NCBI RefSeq assembly: GCF_019400745.1
Contig: NZ_WJIB01000013.1
Location: 62,001-126,000 of the forward strand
Source: Cohnella sp. CFH 77786
Lineage (GTDB): Bacteria; Bacillota; Bacilli; Paenibacillales; Paenibacillaceae
Length of the DNA stretch: 64,000 bases
Direction: 5' to 3'
A model generated the notes under the pieces. That model was not told where the DNA came from and searched no databases. It saw only the letters and a program-made list of their open reading frames with translations. Below, one piece after another: positions 41,010 through 51,888 of this stretch. The position numbers and the translations under genes were made by a program. Position 1 is the stretch's first letter, and the number at the start of each line of letters is the position of its first letter.

Positions 41010-41531
41010 TCATTTGGTCTCCTCTTCTGTCGACGAGTACCGTTGCTTTCTTCGATCCATCCGGAGCCGGTACCGTTCCGGGGCGCTCTCGTGCAATCTT
41101 TTCTCATCATCGTTTTCAGGCGCAACTTGCGGAACCGGCGTCGGTTTTCCGCCATCGTTCAACGCCACGAACGTGGAGAATGCCGTCACCGTCACCCTCC
41201 GTTCGCCCGTGAACAGATTTTCCGCCCGCACGACGACAAACACTTCCATCGAGCTGCGGTGCGTCCAGGTGACGAACGCTTCCAACTCGACCGCTTCCCC
41301 GACGCGGATCGGAGAAACGAAATCGAGGCTGTCCGAGCTGGCGGTGACGACGGGTTTGTTGCAGTGACGCATGGCCGCGATGGCGGCGATCTTGTCGATA
41401 TACTGCATGAGCGTGCCGCCGAACATCGTGCCGTGATGGTTCGTATCCGATGGAAACACGATCTCCGTCATGATGGAGCGGGAACGTCCGATCGGCCTGG
41501 GAGGACCGAGCGGCTCGGTCGTATTGGACAT
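41010..41531 (-). CDS. Acyl-CoA thioesterase (hotdog fold, YkhA-like)
   Basis: A 173-residue protein with the hotdog-fold block TNHHGTMFGGTLMQYIDKIAAIAA, the catalytic Asp/Asn-His region of this family, and SLDFVSPIRVGEAVEL plus VTVTAFSTFVALN. It hydrolyses acyl-CoA to free acid and CoA. The C-terminal 40 residues are charged and probably flexible. AGGAGG stands seven bases before the ATG. The 45-base gap to thyA suggests possible read-through. Confidence 0.88.
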   Translation of the reverse strand: MSNTTEPLGPPRPIGRSRSIMTEIVFPSDTNHHGTMFGGTLMQYIDKIAAIAAMRHCNKPVVTASSDSLDFVSPIRVGEAVELEAFVTWTHRSSMEVFVVVRAENLFTGERRVTVTAFSTFVALNDGGKPTPVPQVAPENDDEKRLHESAPERYRLRMDRRKQRYSSTEEETK

Positions 41532-41571
41532 TCTGAATCCTCCTTATTGAATGTAACCTCATGGATCGCAA

Positions 41572-41610
41572 GAAGCCCTCCCGTTCCTTCGTCGGAACCA
41601 AGAGGGCTTC
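41572..41610 (-). terminator. Terminator of the pdh operon
   Basis: GAAGCCCTC (41572-41580) pairs with GAGGGCTTC (41602-41610), with an inner GTTCC/GGAAC stem. It starts 15 bases beyond the lpdA stop. The T-tract on the minus strand is short (TTG). Confidence 0.7.
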
Positions 41611-41624
41611 GTTTCTATTGCCTT

Positions 41625-43046
41625 TTATCCTTTCGGCGCGACCGTGTGGATCGGATGGCCCATGGCCAGCTCGGCCGTGTCCATCGTGATTTCGCCCAGC
41701 GTCGGGTGGGCATGGATCGTCAGCGCGATGTCCTCGATCGTTGCGCCCATCTCGATCGCGAGCCCAAGCTCGGCGATCATGTTGGACGCTTCGACGCCGG
41801 CGATTTGCGCGCCGACCACGAGACCGGTGTCGATTTCGTGAACGATCTTCATGAAGCCGTCCGCCCCGCCGAGCGTAACGGCACGGCCGTTGCCCCCGAA
41901 CGGGAACTTGCTGCTCTTCACGTTCAGGCCTTTCTCCTTCGCTTCCTTCTCGGTATACCCGACGCTCGCGCACTCGGGATCGGAGAAGGCGACGGCCGGA
42001 ATGCATTTGTAATCGACCTTCGACGGCAATCCCGCGATCGCTTCCGCCGCTACTTTGGCTTCATAGGACGCCTTATGCGCCAGCGCAGCGCCGGGGACGA
42101 TGTCGCCGATGGCGTAGATGTGCGGAATGCTCGTGCGGCATTGGTCGTCGACTTCGATGAGGCCGCGATCGGTCATCTTGATGCCGAGCATGTCGAGACC
42201 GAGCTCCCCATCCGTATTCGGACGGCGGCCGACGGTGACGAGCAGGTAATCGGCGGTAACGGTTTTCGTCTCGCCGCCCGCTTCATACGCAACCGTGACT
42301 TCCTTGTCGTTCTGCTCCGCGCTTTGGGCTTTGGCGCCCGTAATGATGTCGACGTTCGCCTTCTTGAGCTTCTTGGAGACGAGCTGGCTCATGTCCTTGT
42401 CGAAGCCGGCCATGATCGTGTCCAGCCCTTCGAGGATCGTCACCTTCGTGCCGAACTTGCTGTACATCTGTCCAAGTTCGATGCCGATATAGCCGCCGCC
42501 GATGACGACGAGGCTCTTCGGCACTTCGGGAAGAGACAGCGCTTCGGTCGACGACAGAATCCGTCCGCCGAACGGGAACGGCTTCAGCTCGATCGGACGG
42601 GAGCCCGTCGCGATGATGCAATTCTTGAACCGGTAGCGCGGGGCTTCCTGGTCGTTGAACAGGCGGGCCTCATGCTCGTTGATGAACATCACTTCGCCAG
42701 CGAACATTTGGACCTTGTTCGCTTTGAGCAGCATTTCCACGCCGCCCGTCATTTTGTTCACGACGGAATTTTTGTACGCCTGCACCTTGCCGAAATCCAC
42801 GCCGACATTCTCGGCTTTGAGCCCATACTCCTCCGCATGCTGCATCGCTTCGTAGTGATGCGCGGCGTTGATGAGCGCCTTGGAAGGAATGCAGCCGACG
42901 TTGAGGCAGACGCCGCCCCATTTGGCTTTGTCCGCGATGATGACCTTCTGGCCGAGCTGGGCGGCGCGGATGGCGGCCACATAACCGCCGGGTCCTGCGC
43001 CGATGACCAGCAAATCGATGTCCAGGGAAGCGTCTCCTACGACCAT
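41625..43046 (-). CDS. lpdA: Dihydrolipoyl dehydrogenase (E3)
   Basis: A 473-residue flavoprotein. FAD binding is by [16 protein letters not shown], the redox-active disulfide is in [16 protein letters not shown] binding is by [13 protein letters not shown], and the catalytic His-Glu pair is in [17 protein letters not shown]. It reoxidises the dihydrolipoyl groups of the E2 subunit with NAD. GGAGG lies eight bases before the ATG and only three bases separate it from pdhC. It is the last gene of the operon. Confidence 0.95.
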   Translation of the reverse strand: MVVGDASLDIDLLVIGAGPGGYVAAIRAAQLGQKVIIADKAKWGGVCLNVGCIPSKALINAAHHYEAMQHAEEYGLKAENVGVDFGKVQAYKNSVVNKMTGGVEMLLKANKVQMFAGEVMFINEHEARLFNDQEAPRYRFKNCIIATGSRPIELKPFPFGGRILSSTEALSLPEVPKSLVVIGGGYIGIELGQMYSKFGTKVTILEGLDTIMAGFDKDMSQLVSKKLKKANVDIITGAKAQSAEQNDKEVTVAYEAGGETKTVTADYLLVTVGRRPNTDGELGLDMLGIKMTDRGLIEVDDQCRTSIPHIYAIGDIVPGAALAHKASYEAKVAAEAIAGLPSKVDYKCIPAVAFSDPECASVGYTEKEAKEKGLNVKSSKFPFGGNGRAVTLGGADGFMKIVHEIDTGLVVGAQIAGVEASNMIAELGLAIEMGATIEDIALTIHAHPTLGEITMDTAELAMGHPIHTVAPKG

Positions 43047-43049
43047 CGT

Positions 43050-44405
43050 TTACACCTCCATAACGAGCAGTTCCGGATCGCTAAGCAATTGCTTGATGTA
43101 GTTCAGGAAGTTCTGCGCAGTCGCGCCGTCGATGATCCGGTGGTCGAAGCTGAGCGACAACGCCATGACCGGAGCGACGACGATTTCGCCGTTCTTCACG
43201 ACCGGCTTCTCGCTGATCCGGCCCGTGCCCAGGATCGCGACTTCCGGGAAGTTGATGACCGGCGTGAAGAACATGCCGCCGGCGGAACCGATGTTCGTGA
43301 TCGAGATCGTGCTGCCCTTAAGCTCGTTCGGCGCCAGCTTGCCGTCGCGTCCGCGAGCCGCGAGGTCGCGGATTTCGTTGGCGATCGTCCAAATATTCTT
43401 CCGGTCGGCATCAAATACGACCGGAACGAGCAGCCCGTTATCCGTATCGGTGGCGATTCCGATGTTGTAATACTTCTTGTAGACGATCTCGTTCGCCGCT
43501 TCGTCGATCATCGCGTTCAGCGCCGGGAATTCGCGGCAAGCGGCGACCAGCGCCTTGACGATGAACGGCAGGTACGTCAGCTTGACGCCCTTCTTCTCGG
43601 CCACCGGTTTTGCCCGCGAACGCAGCGCGACCAGCGCGGTGACGTCGACTTCGTCCATCAACGTGACATGCGGCGCGGTGTATACCGATTTGACCATCGC
43701 GTTCGCGATCGCCTTGCGGATGCCTTTGAACGGCACGCGTTCTTCGATGCCCGGGCCGGTTTGCGCGGCCGGACGGGCTGTCGCCGCTGCCGCAGGTGCC
43801 GCGGGCGCTTCCGCGGGAGCCGCCGCCGCCGCAGTCGCTGCAGGAGCCCCGCCTTTGGCGAACGCGGACACGTCCTCGCGGGTGATGCGGCCATTCTTGC
43901 CCGTACCCGCGACGAGTGCGATATTGACGCCTTGCTCACGGGCGAACTTCCGCACGCTCGGCGTGGCAAGCACGATTCCGCCGGCTGCCGCGGCCGGTTT
44001 CGCTTCCGCCGGAGCCGCAGCCGCGGCAGGCGCCGGTTCCTCGGCCGCAGGCTGCTGTGCCGGCTGGCCTATCGTATCCGCGCCGCCGACGGCCGCGTTG
44101 CCCGAAGCTCCGCCGGCCGCTTGGGCATGTCCGCCTTCAGACGGCGCCTGTTCCGGCACGTCGCCTTCGGCTTCGATGACGGCGACCACATCGCCGACGT
44201 GCATCACTTGTCCGTCCTTCGCGAACACTTCGAGCACTTTGCCGTTCACCGGACAAGGCACCTCGACGATCGCCTTGTCGTTCTGCACTTCCATGATGAT
44301 ATCTTCGTCCGTTACCGTTTGGCCCGGGGCGATGAGCATCTTGACGATTTCGCCTTCATGCAGTCCTTCGCCGAGCTCCGGGAACCGATATTCGAATCTG
44401 GCCAC
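43050..44405 (-). CDS. pdhC: Pyruvate dehydrogenase E2, dihydrolipoamide acetyltransferase
   Basis: 451 residues. A single lipoyl domain with the modified Lys in [11 protein letters not shown] (about residue 44) is followed by an Ala/Pro/Glu-rich linker, then a peripheral subunit-binding domain ([21 protein letters not shown]) and another Ala/Pro linker. The catalytic acyltransferase domain ends with [16 protein letters not shown], the DHRxxDG active site. It starts at GTG behind GGAGGG. About 160 bases with small repeats separate it from pdhB. Confidence 0.95.
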   Translation of the reverse strand: MARFEYRFPELGEGLHEGEIVKMLIAPGQTVTDEDIIMEVQNDKAIVEVPCPVNGKVLEVFAKDGQVMHVGDVVAVIEAEGDVPEQAPSEGGHAQAAGGASGNAAVGGADTIGQPAQQPAAEEPAPAAAAAPAEAKPAAAAGGIVLATPSVRKFAREQGVNIALVAGTGKNGRITREDVSAFAKGGAPAATAAAAAPAEAPAAPAAAATARPAAQTGPGIEERVPFKGIRKAIANAMVKSVYTAPHVTLMDEVDVTALVALRSRAKPVAEKKGVKLTYLPFIVKALVAACREFPALNAMIDEAANEIVYKKYYNIGIATDTDNGLLVPVVFDADRKNIWTIANEIRDLAARGRDGKLAPNELKGSTISITNIGSAGGMFFTPVINFPEVAILGTGRISEKPVVKNGEIVVAPVMALSLSFDHRIIDGATAQNFLNYIKQLLSDPELLVMEV

Positions 44406-44425
44406 CTGGCACCCTCCTGTTTACA

Positions 44426-44555
44426 CCCCAAAAAGTGACGTTTGCTAAGGTCCCCCAAAAGTGAAGGTAAGCTTCGATGTGTATTCCGATTCCTATTGGG
44501 GGAGCCCCCGGTAAACCGTATGCCTATTCCGATTCTTTTTTGGGGACCCCGAATT
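44426..44555. repeat. Repeat cluster in the pdhB-pdhC gap
   Basis: Two short units, CCCCAAAAAGTGACG (44426) and CCCCAAAAGTGAAGG (44453), precede two longer ones starting TATTCCGATTC (44482 and 44525, 43 bases apart). Each long unit ends in a G-run/C-run palindrome (GGGGGAGCCCCC and GGGGACCCC). A-runs of the short units can pair with T-runs of the long ones. Such structure inside an operon could affect mRNA processing or relative expression. Confidence 0.7.
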
Positions 44556-44566
44556 TTCTGCTCAAT

Positions 44567-45544
44567 TTAGAACTGCAGCACCTGATTCACGGTTTTCACG
44601 ATGCGGGCCGGGTTCGGAAGCCACGCGTCTTCGATCTGCGCGAAAGGATAAACCGTATCCGGAGGAGCACAGCGGAGCACGGGCGCTTCCAGGTGCAGAA
44701 TCGCTTTCTCGTTGATTTGGGCAATGATCTCCGCAGCCGCGCCGGCGGATTTCTGCGCTTCCTGCACGACGATGGCGCGATTCGTTTTCTGGATCGACGC
44801 CAAGATCGTGTCGATGTCGAGCGGCACCAGCGAACGAAGATCGATGACTTCCGCTTGCACGCCGGCTTTCTCCAGCTCTTCCGCGGCCTTCAAGGCGGTA
44901 TGGACCATGAGTCCGTAAGCCACGATCGTAACGTCCTTGCCCTCGCGGACGACCTTGGCCTTGCCGATCGGCACGGTATAGTCGTTCTCCGGCACTTCGT
45001 CGCGGAATGCATGGTACAAGTTCAAATGCTCCATGAAAAACACGGGATCGTTGTCCCGGATGGCCGAAATGAGAAGTCCTTTGGCATCGTAAGGATTCGA
45101 CGGAATGACGACTTTGATGCCCGGCGTCTGGATCGCCAGGCCCTCCAGCGCGTCCGTGTGGAGCTCCGCCGCCTTGACTCCGCCGCCGAAAGGCGTGCGG
45201 AACACGATCGGAGAATGGTAGCGTCCGCCGGAGCGGTAGCGCATCCGCGCCGCCTGCACGAACATTTGGTCAAGCGCTTCGAAAATAAACCCGACGAACT
45301 GGATTTCCGCGATGGGGCGGAAGCCCTGGGTGCCCAGTCCGACGGCCAAGCCGCCGATCGCCGATTCGGCCAGCGGCGTGTCGAATACGCGGGTATCGCC
45401 GAATTCGCCTTGCAGCCCTTCCGTCGCGCGGAATACGCCGCCGACCTTGCCGACGTCTTCACCGAACACGAGCACGTTCGGATCGCGTTTCAGCTCGACC
45501 CGCATCGCGTCGCGGATCGCTTCTTTCATATTCATTTGCGCCAT
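44567..45544 (-). CDS. pdhB: Pyruvate dehydrogenase E1, beta subunit
   Basis: A 325-residue transketolase-type protein: opening [56 protein letters not shown] and [18 protein letters not shown], and C-terminal [21 protein letters not shown]. With PdhA it forms the thiamine-diphosphate-dependent decarboxylase. GGGGGAG precedes the ATG. It follows pdhA by 47 bases. Confidence 0.95.
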   Translation of the reverse strand: MAQMNMKEAIRDAMRVELKRDPNVLVFGEDVGKVGGVFRATEGLQGEFGDTRVFDTPLAESAIGGLAVGLGTQGFRPIAEIQFVGFIFEALDQMFVQAARMRYRSGGRYHSPIVFRTPFGGGVKAAELHTDALEGLAIQTPGIKVVIPSNPYDAKGLLISAIRDNDPVFFMEHLNLYHAFRDEVPENDYTVPIGKAKVVREGKDVTIVAYGLMVHTALKAAEELEKAGVQAEVIDLRSLVPLDIDTILASIQKTNRAIVVQEAQKSAGAAAEIIAQINEKAILHLEAPVLRCAPPDTVYPFAQIEDAWLPNPARIVKTVNQVLQF

Positions 45545-45591
45545 GCTCTTATACTCCCCCGTCTAAGGATCCGATAGCGAATCAGGATTGA

Positions 45592-46858
<1,267 letters not shown>

Positions 46859-46940
46859 GTTAATACACTTCCCGGCGAAATCCTTCATTGGTTTTCCCAC
46901 GACCGGGATTTCCCATACCTTGCCGCAGGAGGAATCGCCG

Positions 46941-47687
46941 ATGAGCGACCTACCCGTCGTCCGCCGCACCGTCGTCAAGCATGCCGTGTCCAGCCGGATT
47001 TTGCCGGAGGGCGGGCGCAGCCTTCGTGTCTATTTGCCTCCGGGATACCAAGAGACGGTCAGCTACCCGGTCGTCTACTGCCAGGACGGGGAAGACTTTT
47101 TCAATTTTGGGCGCATCGCCACCATATCCCAACGGATGATCCTCGAGGAGGATTGGGAGCCCTTCGTCGTCGTCGGCGTCGACGTCGACAAGAAGCTCCG
47201 CACTTCCGAATACATGCCTGGCGGATCGCGGCACGAGGCGTATACCGGCTTCTTCAGCGAAGAAATGCTTCCCGATGTCGAGAAGCATTTCTCCGTCCGC
47301 CGCACGCCCGAGGAAAGGCTTCTCGCGGGCGATTCCCTCGGCGCTTCCGCCTGTCTGAGCCTGGCCTTGAAGAGGCCCGACTTGTTTACGAGGGTCTTGT
47401 CCTTGTCCGGCGCGTATTATGACGCGTCCGTAGATCAAGCGGACCGGGAGCCCATCCTCGCCGGCCTTCGCGTCTGGATGTCGGTCGGATTGCAGGAAAC
47501 GGCGTTCGAGACGGACCGGGGCACGTTCGATTTCGTCGCGCTCAATCGGGTAATGAAACGGCTTCTGTCTGCCAAAGGAGCCGAAATCGTCTATTCGGAA
47601 AGGGACGGAGAGCACAAATGGGGGTTCTGGCAGCAGCTTCTTCCCGAAGCGCTGTCCGCTTTCCTCGGACCTTCTCCCGATTTATGA
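46941..47687 (+). CDS. Alpha/beta-hydrolase esterase (enterochelin-esterase-like)
   Basis: A 248-residue hydrolase of the esterase D/Fes-like family. RVYLPPGYQETVSYPVVYC is the typical opening. The nucleophile is Ser in LAGDSLGASACLSLAL (GxSxG as GDSLG), and the late DGEHKWGFW supplies the catalytic His. The frame is open 75 codons further upstream, but AGGAGGAATCGCCG before the ATG at 46941 fixes the start. There is no signal peptide. The substrate could be a siderophore or another ester and is undetermined. Confidence 0.87.
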   Translation: MSDLPVVRRTVVKHAVSSRILPEGGRSLRVYLPPGYQETVSYPVVYCQDGEDFFNFGRIATISQRMILEEDWEPFVVVGVDVDKKLRTSEYMPGGSRHEAYTGFFSEEMLPDVEKHFSVRRTPEERLLAGDSLGASACLSLALKRPDLFTRVLSLSGAYYDASVDQADREPILAGLRVWMSVGLQETAFETDRGTFDFVALNRVMKRLLSAKGAEIVYSERDGEHKWGFWQQLLPEALSAFLGPSPDL

Positions 47688-47712
47688 TCTTCGAACGCCT
47701 AACACCGGCGCG

Positions 47713-47742
47713 AACCTGGCCCTTTCGCGGAAGGGCCAGGTT
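47713..47742 (+). terminator. Hairpin after the esterase gene
   Basis: AACCTGGCCCTT (47713-47724) pairs perfectly with AAGGGCCAGGTT (47731-47742), a 12-bp stem with a six-base loop, 25 bases after the stop. The following T-tract is poor. Confidence 0.7.
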
Positions 47743-47921
47743 GATTCGCGACATCGACGTTTAACAAGCAACGATCAACGAATCCCGATTCGGAGAAAGG
47801 TTCGAGACAATCTTGCAATTCGCGCCGGGATGGCGTGCTGGCGAGGGAGCCGATACCAATCGAACGGCTAATCTTGATGGGATCAAACGGAAAGAGGTTT
47901 ACAACGAATTCGTCAGCCATA

Positions 47922-47970
47922 GAAAAAAAAGCGGCCCGTTTCACCGGATGGTTCAATCTGGTGACGGGCC
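47922..47970 (-). terminator. Terminator overlapping the stop of the 179-aa gene
   Basis: Read on the minus strand, GGCCCGTCACC, with GAT extension, pairs with GGTGAAACGGGCC and is followed by GCTTTTTTTTCT. The upstream gene's TGA lies inside the ascending arm. The remainder of the 47743-47921 gap shows nothing recognisable. Confidence 0.75.
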
Positions 47971-48492
47971 TTGGTTTTCCGATTTGGCACCGGATTTCGT
48001 CGGGTCCGGCTCGAAGAGCCGATCCACCTGTTCCATCAAGCGGGCGACTTCCTCTTCCCCGCCACGGCGTTCGTGCCGGAATGCCTCCAGCTTGGCGCGG
48101 ATTTCGGCGGCGATGGCTTCGTACCGTCCGGGTTCCTCGGGCGCGCCGTCTGGATCGTACCAGGCGTATCCGCCTCCCGGTCCGTTGCGCAAGTAGGGGC
48201 GCCTCCAAAACCCGGGATAGGCGTATTCCTGCGCGCCAAGCGCCAATGCGATGACGTCGTCGTGCTCGAGCGGCATGAGATGATGATAGGCCTCTTCCGC
48301 GCCGCCGGCCGCCACGTTTACGTGGCGAACCGCGTAATGCAAATAATGTTCGCCGGTTTCGGCGTCCTTCTCGATCAGATACGCTTCGTTCTCGTCCTCG
48401 GCCAACGTCTTCACCGTTTCCAGTCGGACTTGCAGCATCTCTTCCGTGACGACCCGGATATTCGTCAAGGAAACGGGCGGAAACGCGCTCAT
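47953..48492 (-). CDS. Hypothetical protein, about 179 aa
   Basis: Not recognised. A soluble acidic protein, beginning MSAFPPVSLTNIRVVTEE, with a central GAQEYAYPGFWRRPYLR and a charged C-terminal helix (EEEVARLMEQVDRLF). Its ATG overlaps the phosphatase stop (ATGA) behind GGGGGGAAGAGC, so it is translationally coupled. The last codons lie in the terminator stem. It is the last gene of the channel-phosphatase operon. Confidence 0.7.
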   Translation of the reverse strand: MSAFPPVSLTNIRVVTEEMLQVRLETVKTLAEDENEAYLIEKDAETGEHYLHYAVRHVNVAAGGAEEAYHHLMPLEHDDVIALALGAQEYAYPGFWRRPYLRNGPGGGYAWYDPDGAPEEPGRYEAIAAEIRAKLEAFRHERRGGEEEVARLMEQVDRLFEPDPTKSGAKSENQGPSPD

Positions 48493-48968
48493 GCTCTTCC
48501 CCCCAAACGCGCCTTCACTGTCGCCAGCAGCCTTCTGCATCCTTCTTCCACCATGGCGAACACCTCTTCGAAGTTGCCGGTGTAATACGGATCGGGAACG
48601 TCGGCCAGCCCTTTCTCCGGAAGGATGGACAAGAAGCGAATGATTTCCGCTTTCTGCTGCGGCCGGAGAGCTGCGCGGATATCCCGCTCGTTGCGGGAAT
48701 CCATCGCCACGATCAAATCGTATCTCGTCCCGTCTTCCGCCGAAAGCTTCCTCGCCTTCTGGCCGGCATAGGAAATCCCGCGCCGGTCCAGCACCTTCCG
48801 CGTTCCTTCATGCGGGGGATGGCCCAGATGCCAATCACCCGTCCCCGCAGACGCCACGGTCACGATGCCTTCCAACCCTTCCTTGCGGACAAGGTCGCGG
48901 AAGACCGCCTCCGCCATCGGCGAGCGGCAGATGTTGCCGAGGCATACGAACAATACGGAATAACTCAT
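48489..48968 (-). CDS. Low-molecular-weight protein-tyrosine phosphatase (YfkJ-like)
   Basis: A 159-residue phosphatase with the P-loop VCLGNICRSPMAEA (CX5R, Cys9) and the general acid Asp in DVPDPYYTGNFEEVF. It removes phosphate from phosphotyrosine or phosphoarginine in protein. The start overlaps the stop of the upstream channel gene (ATGA); the long open frame further upstream is read-through antisense to coding sense of that gene in another frame. Confidence 0.92.
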   Translation of the reverse strand: MSYSVLFVCLGNICRSPMAEAVFRDLVRKEGLEGIVTVASAGTGDWHLGHPPHEGTRKVLDRRGISYAGQKARKLSAEDGTRYDLIVAMDSRNERDIRAALRPQQKAEIIRFLSILPEKGLADVPDPYYTGNFEEVFAMVEEGCRRLLATVKARLGGRA

Positions 48969-49624
48969 GCTCCGCCCCCCACGCTGGAACCCTGATTTCC
49001 CGGCAGCGAGCGCCGGGGCAATTTCCAATGATAATGCACGGACAACATCCGGAACAACACGACGAGCACGAACAATCCGATCAGCTCCCAGGTCCCGGAG
49101 AGCTTGGCGGCGCCAACCGCCAGTCCCGCCAGGATCGCCCAGACGGCGTATATTTCGTCCCTCAGAACAAGCGGCTTCCTGCCCGCCATGATATCGCGGA
49201 TCATGCCGCCTCCGATTCCCGTCAACATCCCCGCCGTCATGATCGCGCTGAGCGGCAGTCCGGCGTCCGCCGCGTACAGAGCCCCTTGGATGGCGAACGC
49301 GGCCAGCCCGATCGCGTCGAAGAAGGCTTCCCCTCTCTTCCAATGACCGATGAGGCTGACGGGCATGAGGAATACGATCAGAATGGAGAAAAAAGCCGTC
49401 TTCAGAAACACCCCTTGGTTCCACAAGGTCGTGACCGGCACGCCGATCAGCAGGTTGCGGATGACGCCTCCCCCGAACGCCGTCACGAGGCCCAGCACGA
49501 ATACGCCCAGAATGTCGTACTCCTCTTCCATCGCCACGATGGCGCCGCTGACGGCGAAGGCGACGATGCCGATCAGACTGAACAAATGAAAGACGTCGAA
49601 ATCCAACGCAGACGACCCCCGCAT
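48965..49624 (-). CDS. TRIC cation channel family protein (YadS/UPF0126)
   Basis: A 219-residue membrane protein with seven hydrophobic helices in two similar halves. Each half has the Gly-rich repeat typical of the family: LVTAFGGGVIRNLLIG (about 46-61) and LTGIGGGMIRDIMAG (about 133-147). Bacterial TRIC proteins form trimeric potassium-permeable channels. It opens a three-gene operon with the phosphatase and the 179-aa protein. Confidence 0.9.
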   Translation of the reverse strand: MRGSSALDFDVFHLFSLIGIVAFAVSGAIVAMEEEYDILGVFVLGLVTAFGGGVIRNLLIGVPVTTLWNQGVFLKTAFFSILIVFLMPVSLIGHWKRGEAFFDAIGLAAFAIQGALYAADAGLPLSAIMTAGMLTGIGGGMIRDIMAGRKPLVLRDEIYAVWAILAGLAVGAAKLSGTWELIGLFVLVVLFRMLSVHYHWKLPRRSLPGNQGSSVGGGA

Positions 49625-49742
49625 GTCGAATTGTCACAAACTCTCCCCATTGTAGTCGGTCTCCCGAAGTTTCCGCAATGGAAGATTTCCGGTTATACTG
49701 TTTACGTTAAGAGAGTCGTGACGGATACGGAGGAACATCATC

Positions 49743-50405
49743 ATGAATTTCGCGGAAAACGTCGAAACGAGAGAGGCGGTCATCGTGACGGGCGGCCGCC
49801 TTGGCGCCTGGGCGCTGGAAGAAATCCGGGCCGGCGATTACCTGATCGGGGCCGACAGCGGCGCCGAATTTCTCGTTCGTCACGGGATCGCGCCGGATTT
49901 GGCGCTCGGCGATTTCGACTCGGTTCCGGCGGACCGGCTGACGTCCATCTCGGCGGCATCCAAGGATTACCTTGCCGTCGACCCCGTCGACAAAGACTGG
50001 ACCGACACCGAGCTTGCTCTTCGCGAAGCCTTGGACAGAGGCTATTCTCGAATCCGGATTCTGGGCGGTCTCGGCTCCCGTTTCGACCATAGCCTGGCGA
50101 ACGTGCATCTGCTGCGGCAAGCGTTCGAGCGGGGCGGCGAAGCCGTGCTGATCGACGAACATAACGAAATCCGCCTGTGCGCAGACGCATGCCGGATGAA
50201 CCAAGATCCCCGTTACCCGTACGTATCCCTGTTGCCCCTCACGCCGGTGGTGACGGGCGTCAACCTCACGGGATTCCGCTATCCTCTGAACGAAGCCACG
50301 CTGACGCTCGGTTGGTCGCTTGGGGTCAGCAACGTACTGGATGCGCCTTCGGGCACGGTATCCATCCGCGAAGGACAAGTCCTCGTCATCCGCAGCCGGG
50401 ATTAG
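49743..50405 (+). CDS. thiN: Thiamine pyrophosphokinase
   Basis: The protein is 220 residues. The catalytic aspartates are in LIGADSGAEFLV, LALGDFDSV and DWTDTELAL, with GGLGSRFDHSLANVHLL for ATP and thiamine binding. It transfers pyrophosphate from ATP to thiamine to give the thiamine diphosphate used by PDH and the oxoacid:ferredoxin enzyme of this window. GGAGG stands before the ATG. The stop codon overlaps that of the convergent hydrolase gene. Confidence 0.93.
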   Translation: MNFAENVETREAVIVTGGRLGAWALEEIRAGDYLIGADSGAEFLVRHGIAPDLALGDFDSVPADRLTSISAASKDYLAVDPVDKDWTDTELALREALDRGYSRIRILGGLGSRFDHSLANVHLLRQAFERGGEAVLIDEHNEIRLCADACRMNQDPRYPYVSLLPLTPVVTGVNLTGFRYPLNEATLTLGWSLGVSNVLDAPSGTVSIREGQVLVIRSRD

Positions 50406-51175
50406 ATCCGGGCGGTCATCCCTGTCTCCCCCAGCCTTACGTGAGAAGGCAATCCGTAGTCCCGCCTCGAGTCGACGTCATGGGACAGGTGCGTGAACAG
50501 CACCTTCCCCGCCCCGACTTCGGCCGCCAGCGCCAAACCTTCCTTCATATCGTATACGGAACGGGTATCCATCGGGAACGGCTCTTCGGCGAAGCTGGTG
50601 CCGAGGATAAGCAGTTCCAGACCGCGCAGCGGCTCCTTCTCCGCTTCCGACAGGTTGATGGAATCCGAACAGTATGCCCACGATTTCCCGGTTTGGGGAC
50701 GGTCGAACCGGTACGCGTAAGAATAACCGTTCTTCCCATGGTTTACTTTCCAAGGCCGGACGTTCCATCCCCCGTATTCCATTCCTTCGTCGTTCGCATG
50801 CAGACGCAGGCGGGACCCGATCCACGGGAATCGGCGAAGAACCTCCTCCAGCACTTCCGCCGGCGCGAAGACGTCGGCATGGACGTCCGTCCAGCGGCAG
50901 GCATCGGCCCAATCGACGAGACCGCCGATGTGGTCGAAATGCGCATGCGTGAGCAGACCCATCGCCGCGTTCCGAACGCCGATCGACTCCATCTGCTCCC
51001 GCCAATCGGGCCCGCAATCCAGCAGAAGAGGCGAAGCGTTCTTCTCCCGCAGCCACAACGAAGAGCGGAGCCTCCGGTTCGCGCCCGTCGTCCTCGCTTC
51101 TTCGCATACCGCGCACTCGCAATAGACCCGGGGCGTGCCGAGCGAATCTCCGTGACCCAAAAAGGTGATTTCCAT
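50402..51175 (-). CDS. MBL-fold metallohydrolase (PhnP-like phosphodiesterase)
   Basis: 257 residues. An N-terminal cysteine cluster, CECAVCEEA, binds a structural metal as in PhnP. The catalytic metal motif is THAHFDHIGG, with LDCGPDW before it and GTSF plus FTHLSHDVDS for the remaining ligands. PhnP cleaves cyclic ribose phosphates, but no phosphonate operon is present, so the substrate may differ. ATG at 51175 follows AAAGGAGAGGCGGGG. Confidence 0.87.
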   Translation of the reverse strand: MEITFLGHGDSLGTPRVYCECAVCEEARTTGANRRLRSSLWLREKNASPLLLDCGPDWREQMESIGVRNAAMGLLTHAHFDHIGGLVDWADACRWTDVHADVFAPAEVLEEVLRRFPWIGSRLRLHANDEGMEYGGWNVRPWKVNHGKNGYSYAYRFDRPQTGKSWAYCSDSINLSEAEKEPLRGLELLILGTSFAEEPFPMDTRSVYDMKEGLALAAEVGAGKVLFTHLSHDVDSRRDYGLPSHVRLGETGMTARI

Positions 51176-51195
51176 GGCCCCCGCCTCTCCTTTGG

Positions 51196-51867
51196 TTAAA
51201 GCGGCAGCAAGCCGATTTCTTCCCGGCTCTCGAGACCGGCGATCATGTCCAGCCATTCTTGCGGCTTGTTCGGCAGCGCTTCGTAGTACCAGCGCAGGAA
51301 CGATACCACAAGAGAGGATGGCAGCGACCGGATTTCCCCGTCTGCGGGCCGGAACCCGAGATCGAGACCGGTCACCGCTTTGCCTTCATGATCCCAGGAA
51401 GGGTGAACGTACGCGATGTCCAGCTTGCCGAAGCCCAGGTGCGACAGCACTTCGCGGCGAACCGCCGGGTGCATGGGCAGCACCTGTCCGAAGGCCAGCG
51501 AGGCATTCTCCAGCGGATCGTATATTTCGGCGAACATGCCGAGCGACTTCGTGCCCGATTCGCTTTCGAGCCTGCGCAAATCCTTCTCCCGATTGACGTA
51601 CAGAAACCTGCCGATGCCGAGTCCGGGCTCGCCTATGATCGTGAAATCGGTCATGGACACGCGCAGCTTCGATTGGTAGCGGTATTCCGTGGCACCGACC
51701 ACGCGGCCCTCATGAACGGCGACATAGACGTGAATGTCGGGATCCCGGAGCGGCTCTTCCCACAATTCGTAAGCCAGCACTTCCTCGGGCGGGAAAATCC
51801 GGCCCAACAAGCGGTGCATGTCGGCGAATTTCCCGTCCTGGATCGATTGGACGCGTATGTATTCCAT
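51196..51867 (-). CDS. GNAT family acetyltransferase-like protein
   Basis: A 223-residue protein opening EYIRVQSIQDGKFADMHRLL. HVYVAVHEGRVVGATEYRY is the GNAT beta strands 2-4, and GLGIGRFLYVNREKDLRRLE a modified CoA-binding loop. The last 60 residues (RPADGEIRSLPSSLVVSFLRW) look family-specific. ATG at 51867 is used because GGAGG lies 11 bases upstream. Together with the following GNAT and amidase genes it forms a leftward cluster. Substrate unknown. Confidence 0.75.
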   Translation of the reverse strand: MEYIRVQSIQDGKFADMHRLLGRIFPPEEVLAYELWEEPLRDPDIHVYVAVHEGRVVGATEYRYQSKLRVSMTDFTIIGEPGLGIGRFLYVNREKDLRRLESESGTKSLGMFAEIYDPLENASLAFGQVLPMHPAVRREVLSHLGFGKLDIAYVHPSWDHEGKAVTGLDLGFRPADGEIRSLPSSLVVSFLRWYYEALPNKPQEWLDMIAGLESREEIGLLPL

Positions 51868-51888
51868 GGTCTGCAATCCCTCCGGATA

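Noticed and set aside
40923-44438. 1171-codon open frame on the plus strand
   Set aside because: It lies antisense to thyA, the thioesterase, lpdA and pdhC, all clearly coding. The long frame is a side effect of high-GC codon use; its translation is Arg/His/Asp-rich with no motif.
49625-49742. TPP riboswitch ahead of thiN
   Set aside because: The gap is only about 118 bases and lacks the conserved TPP core elements such as CUGAGA.
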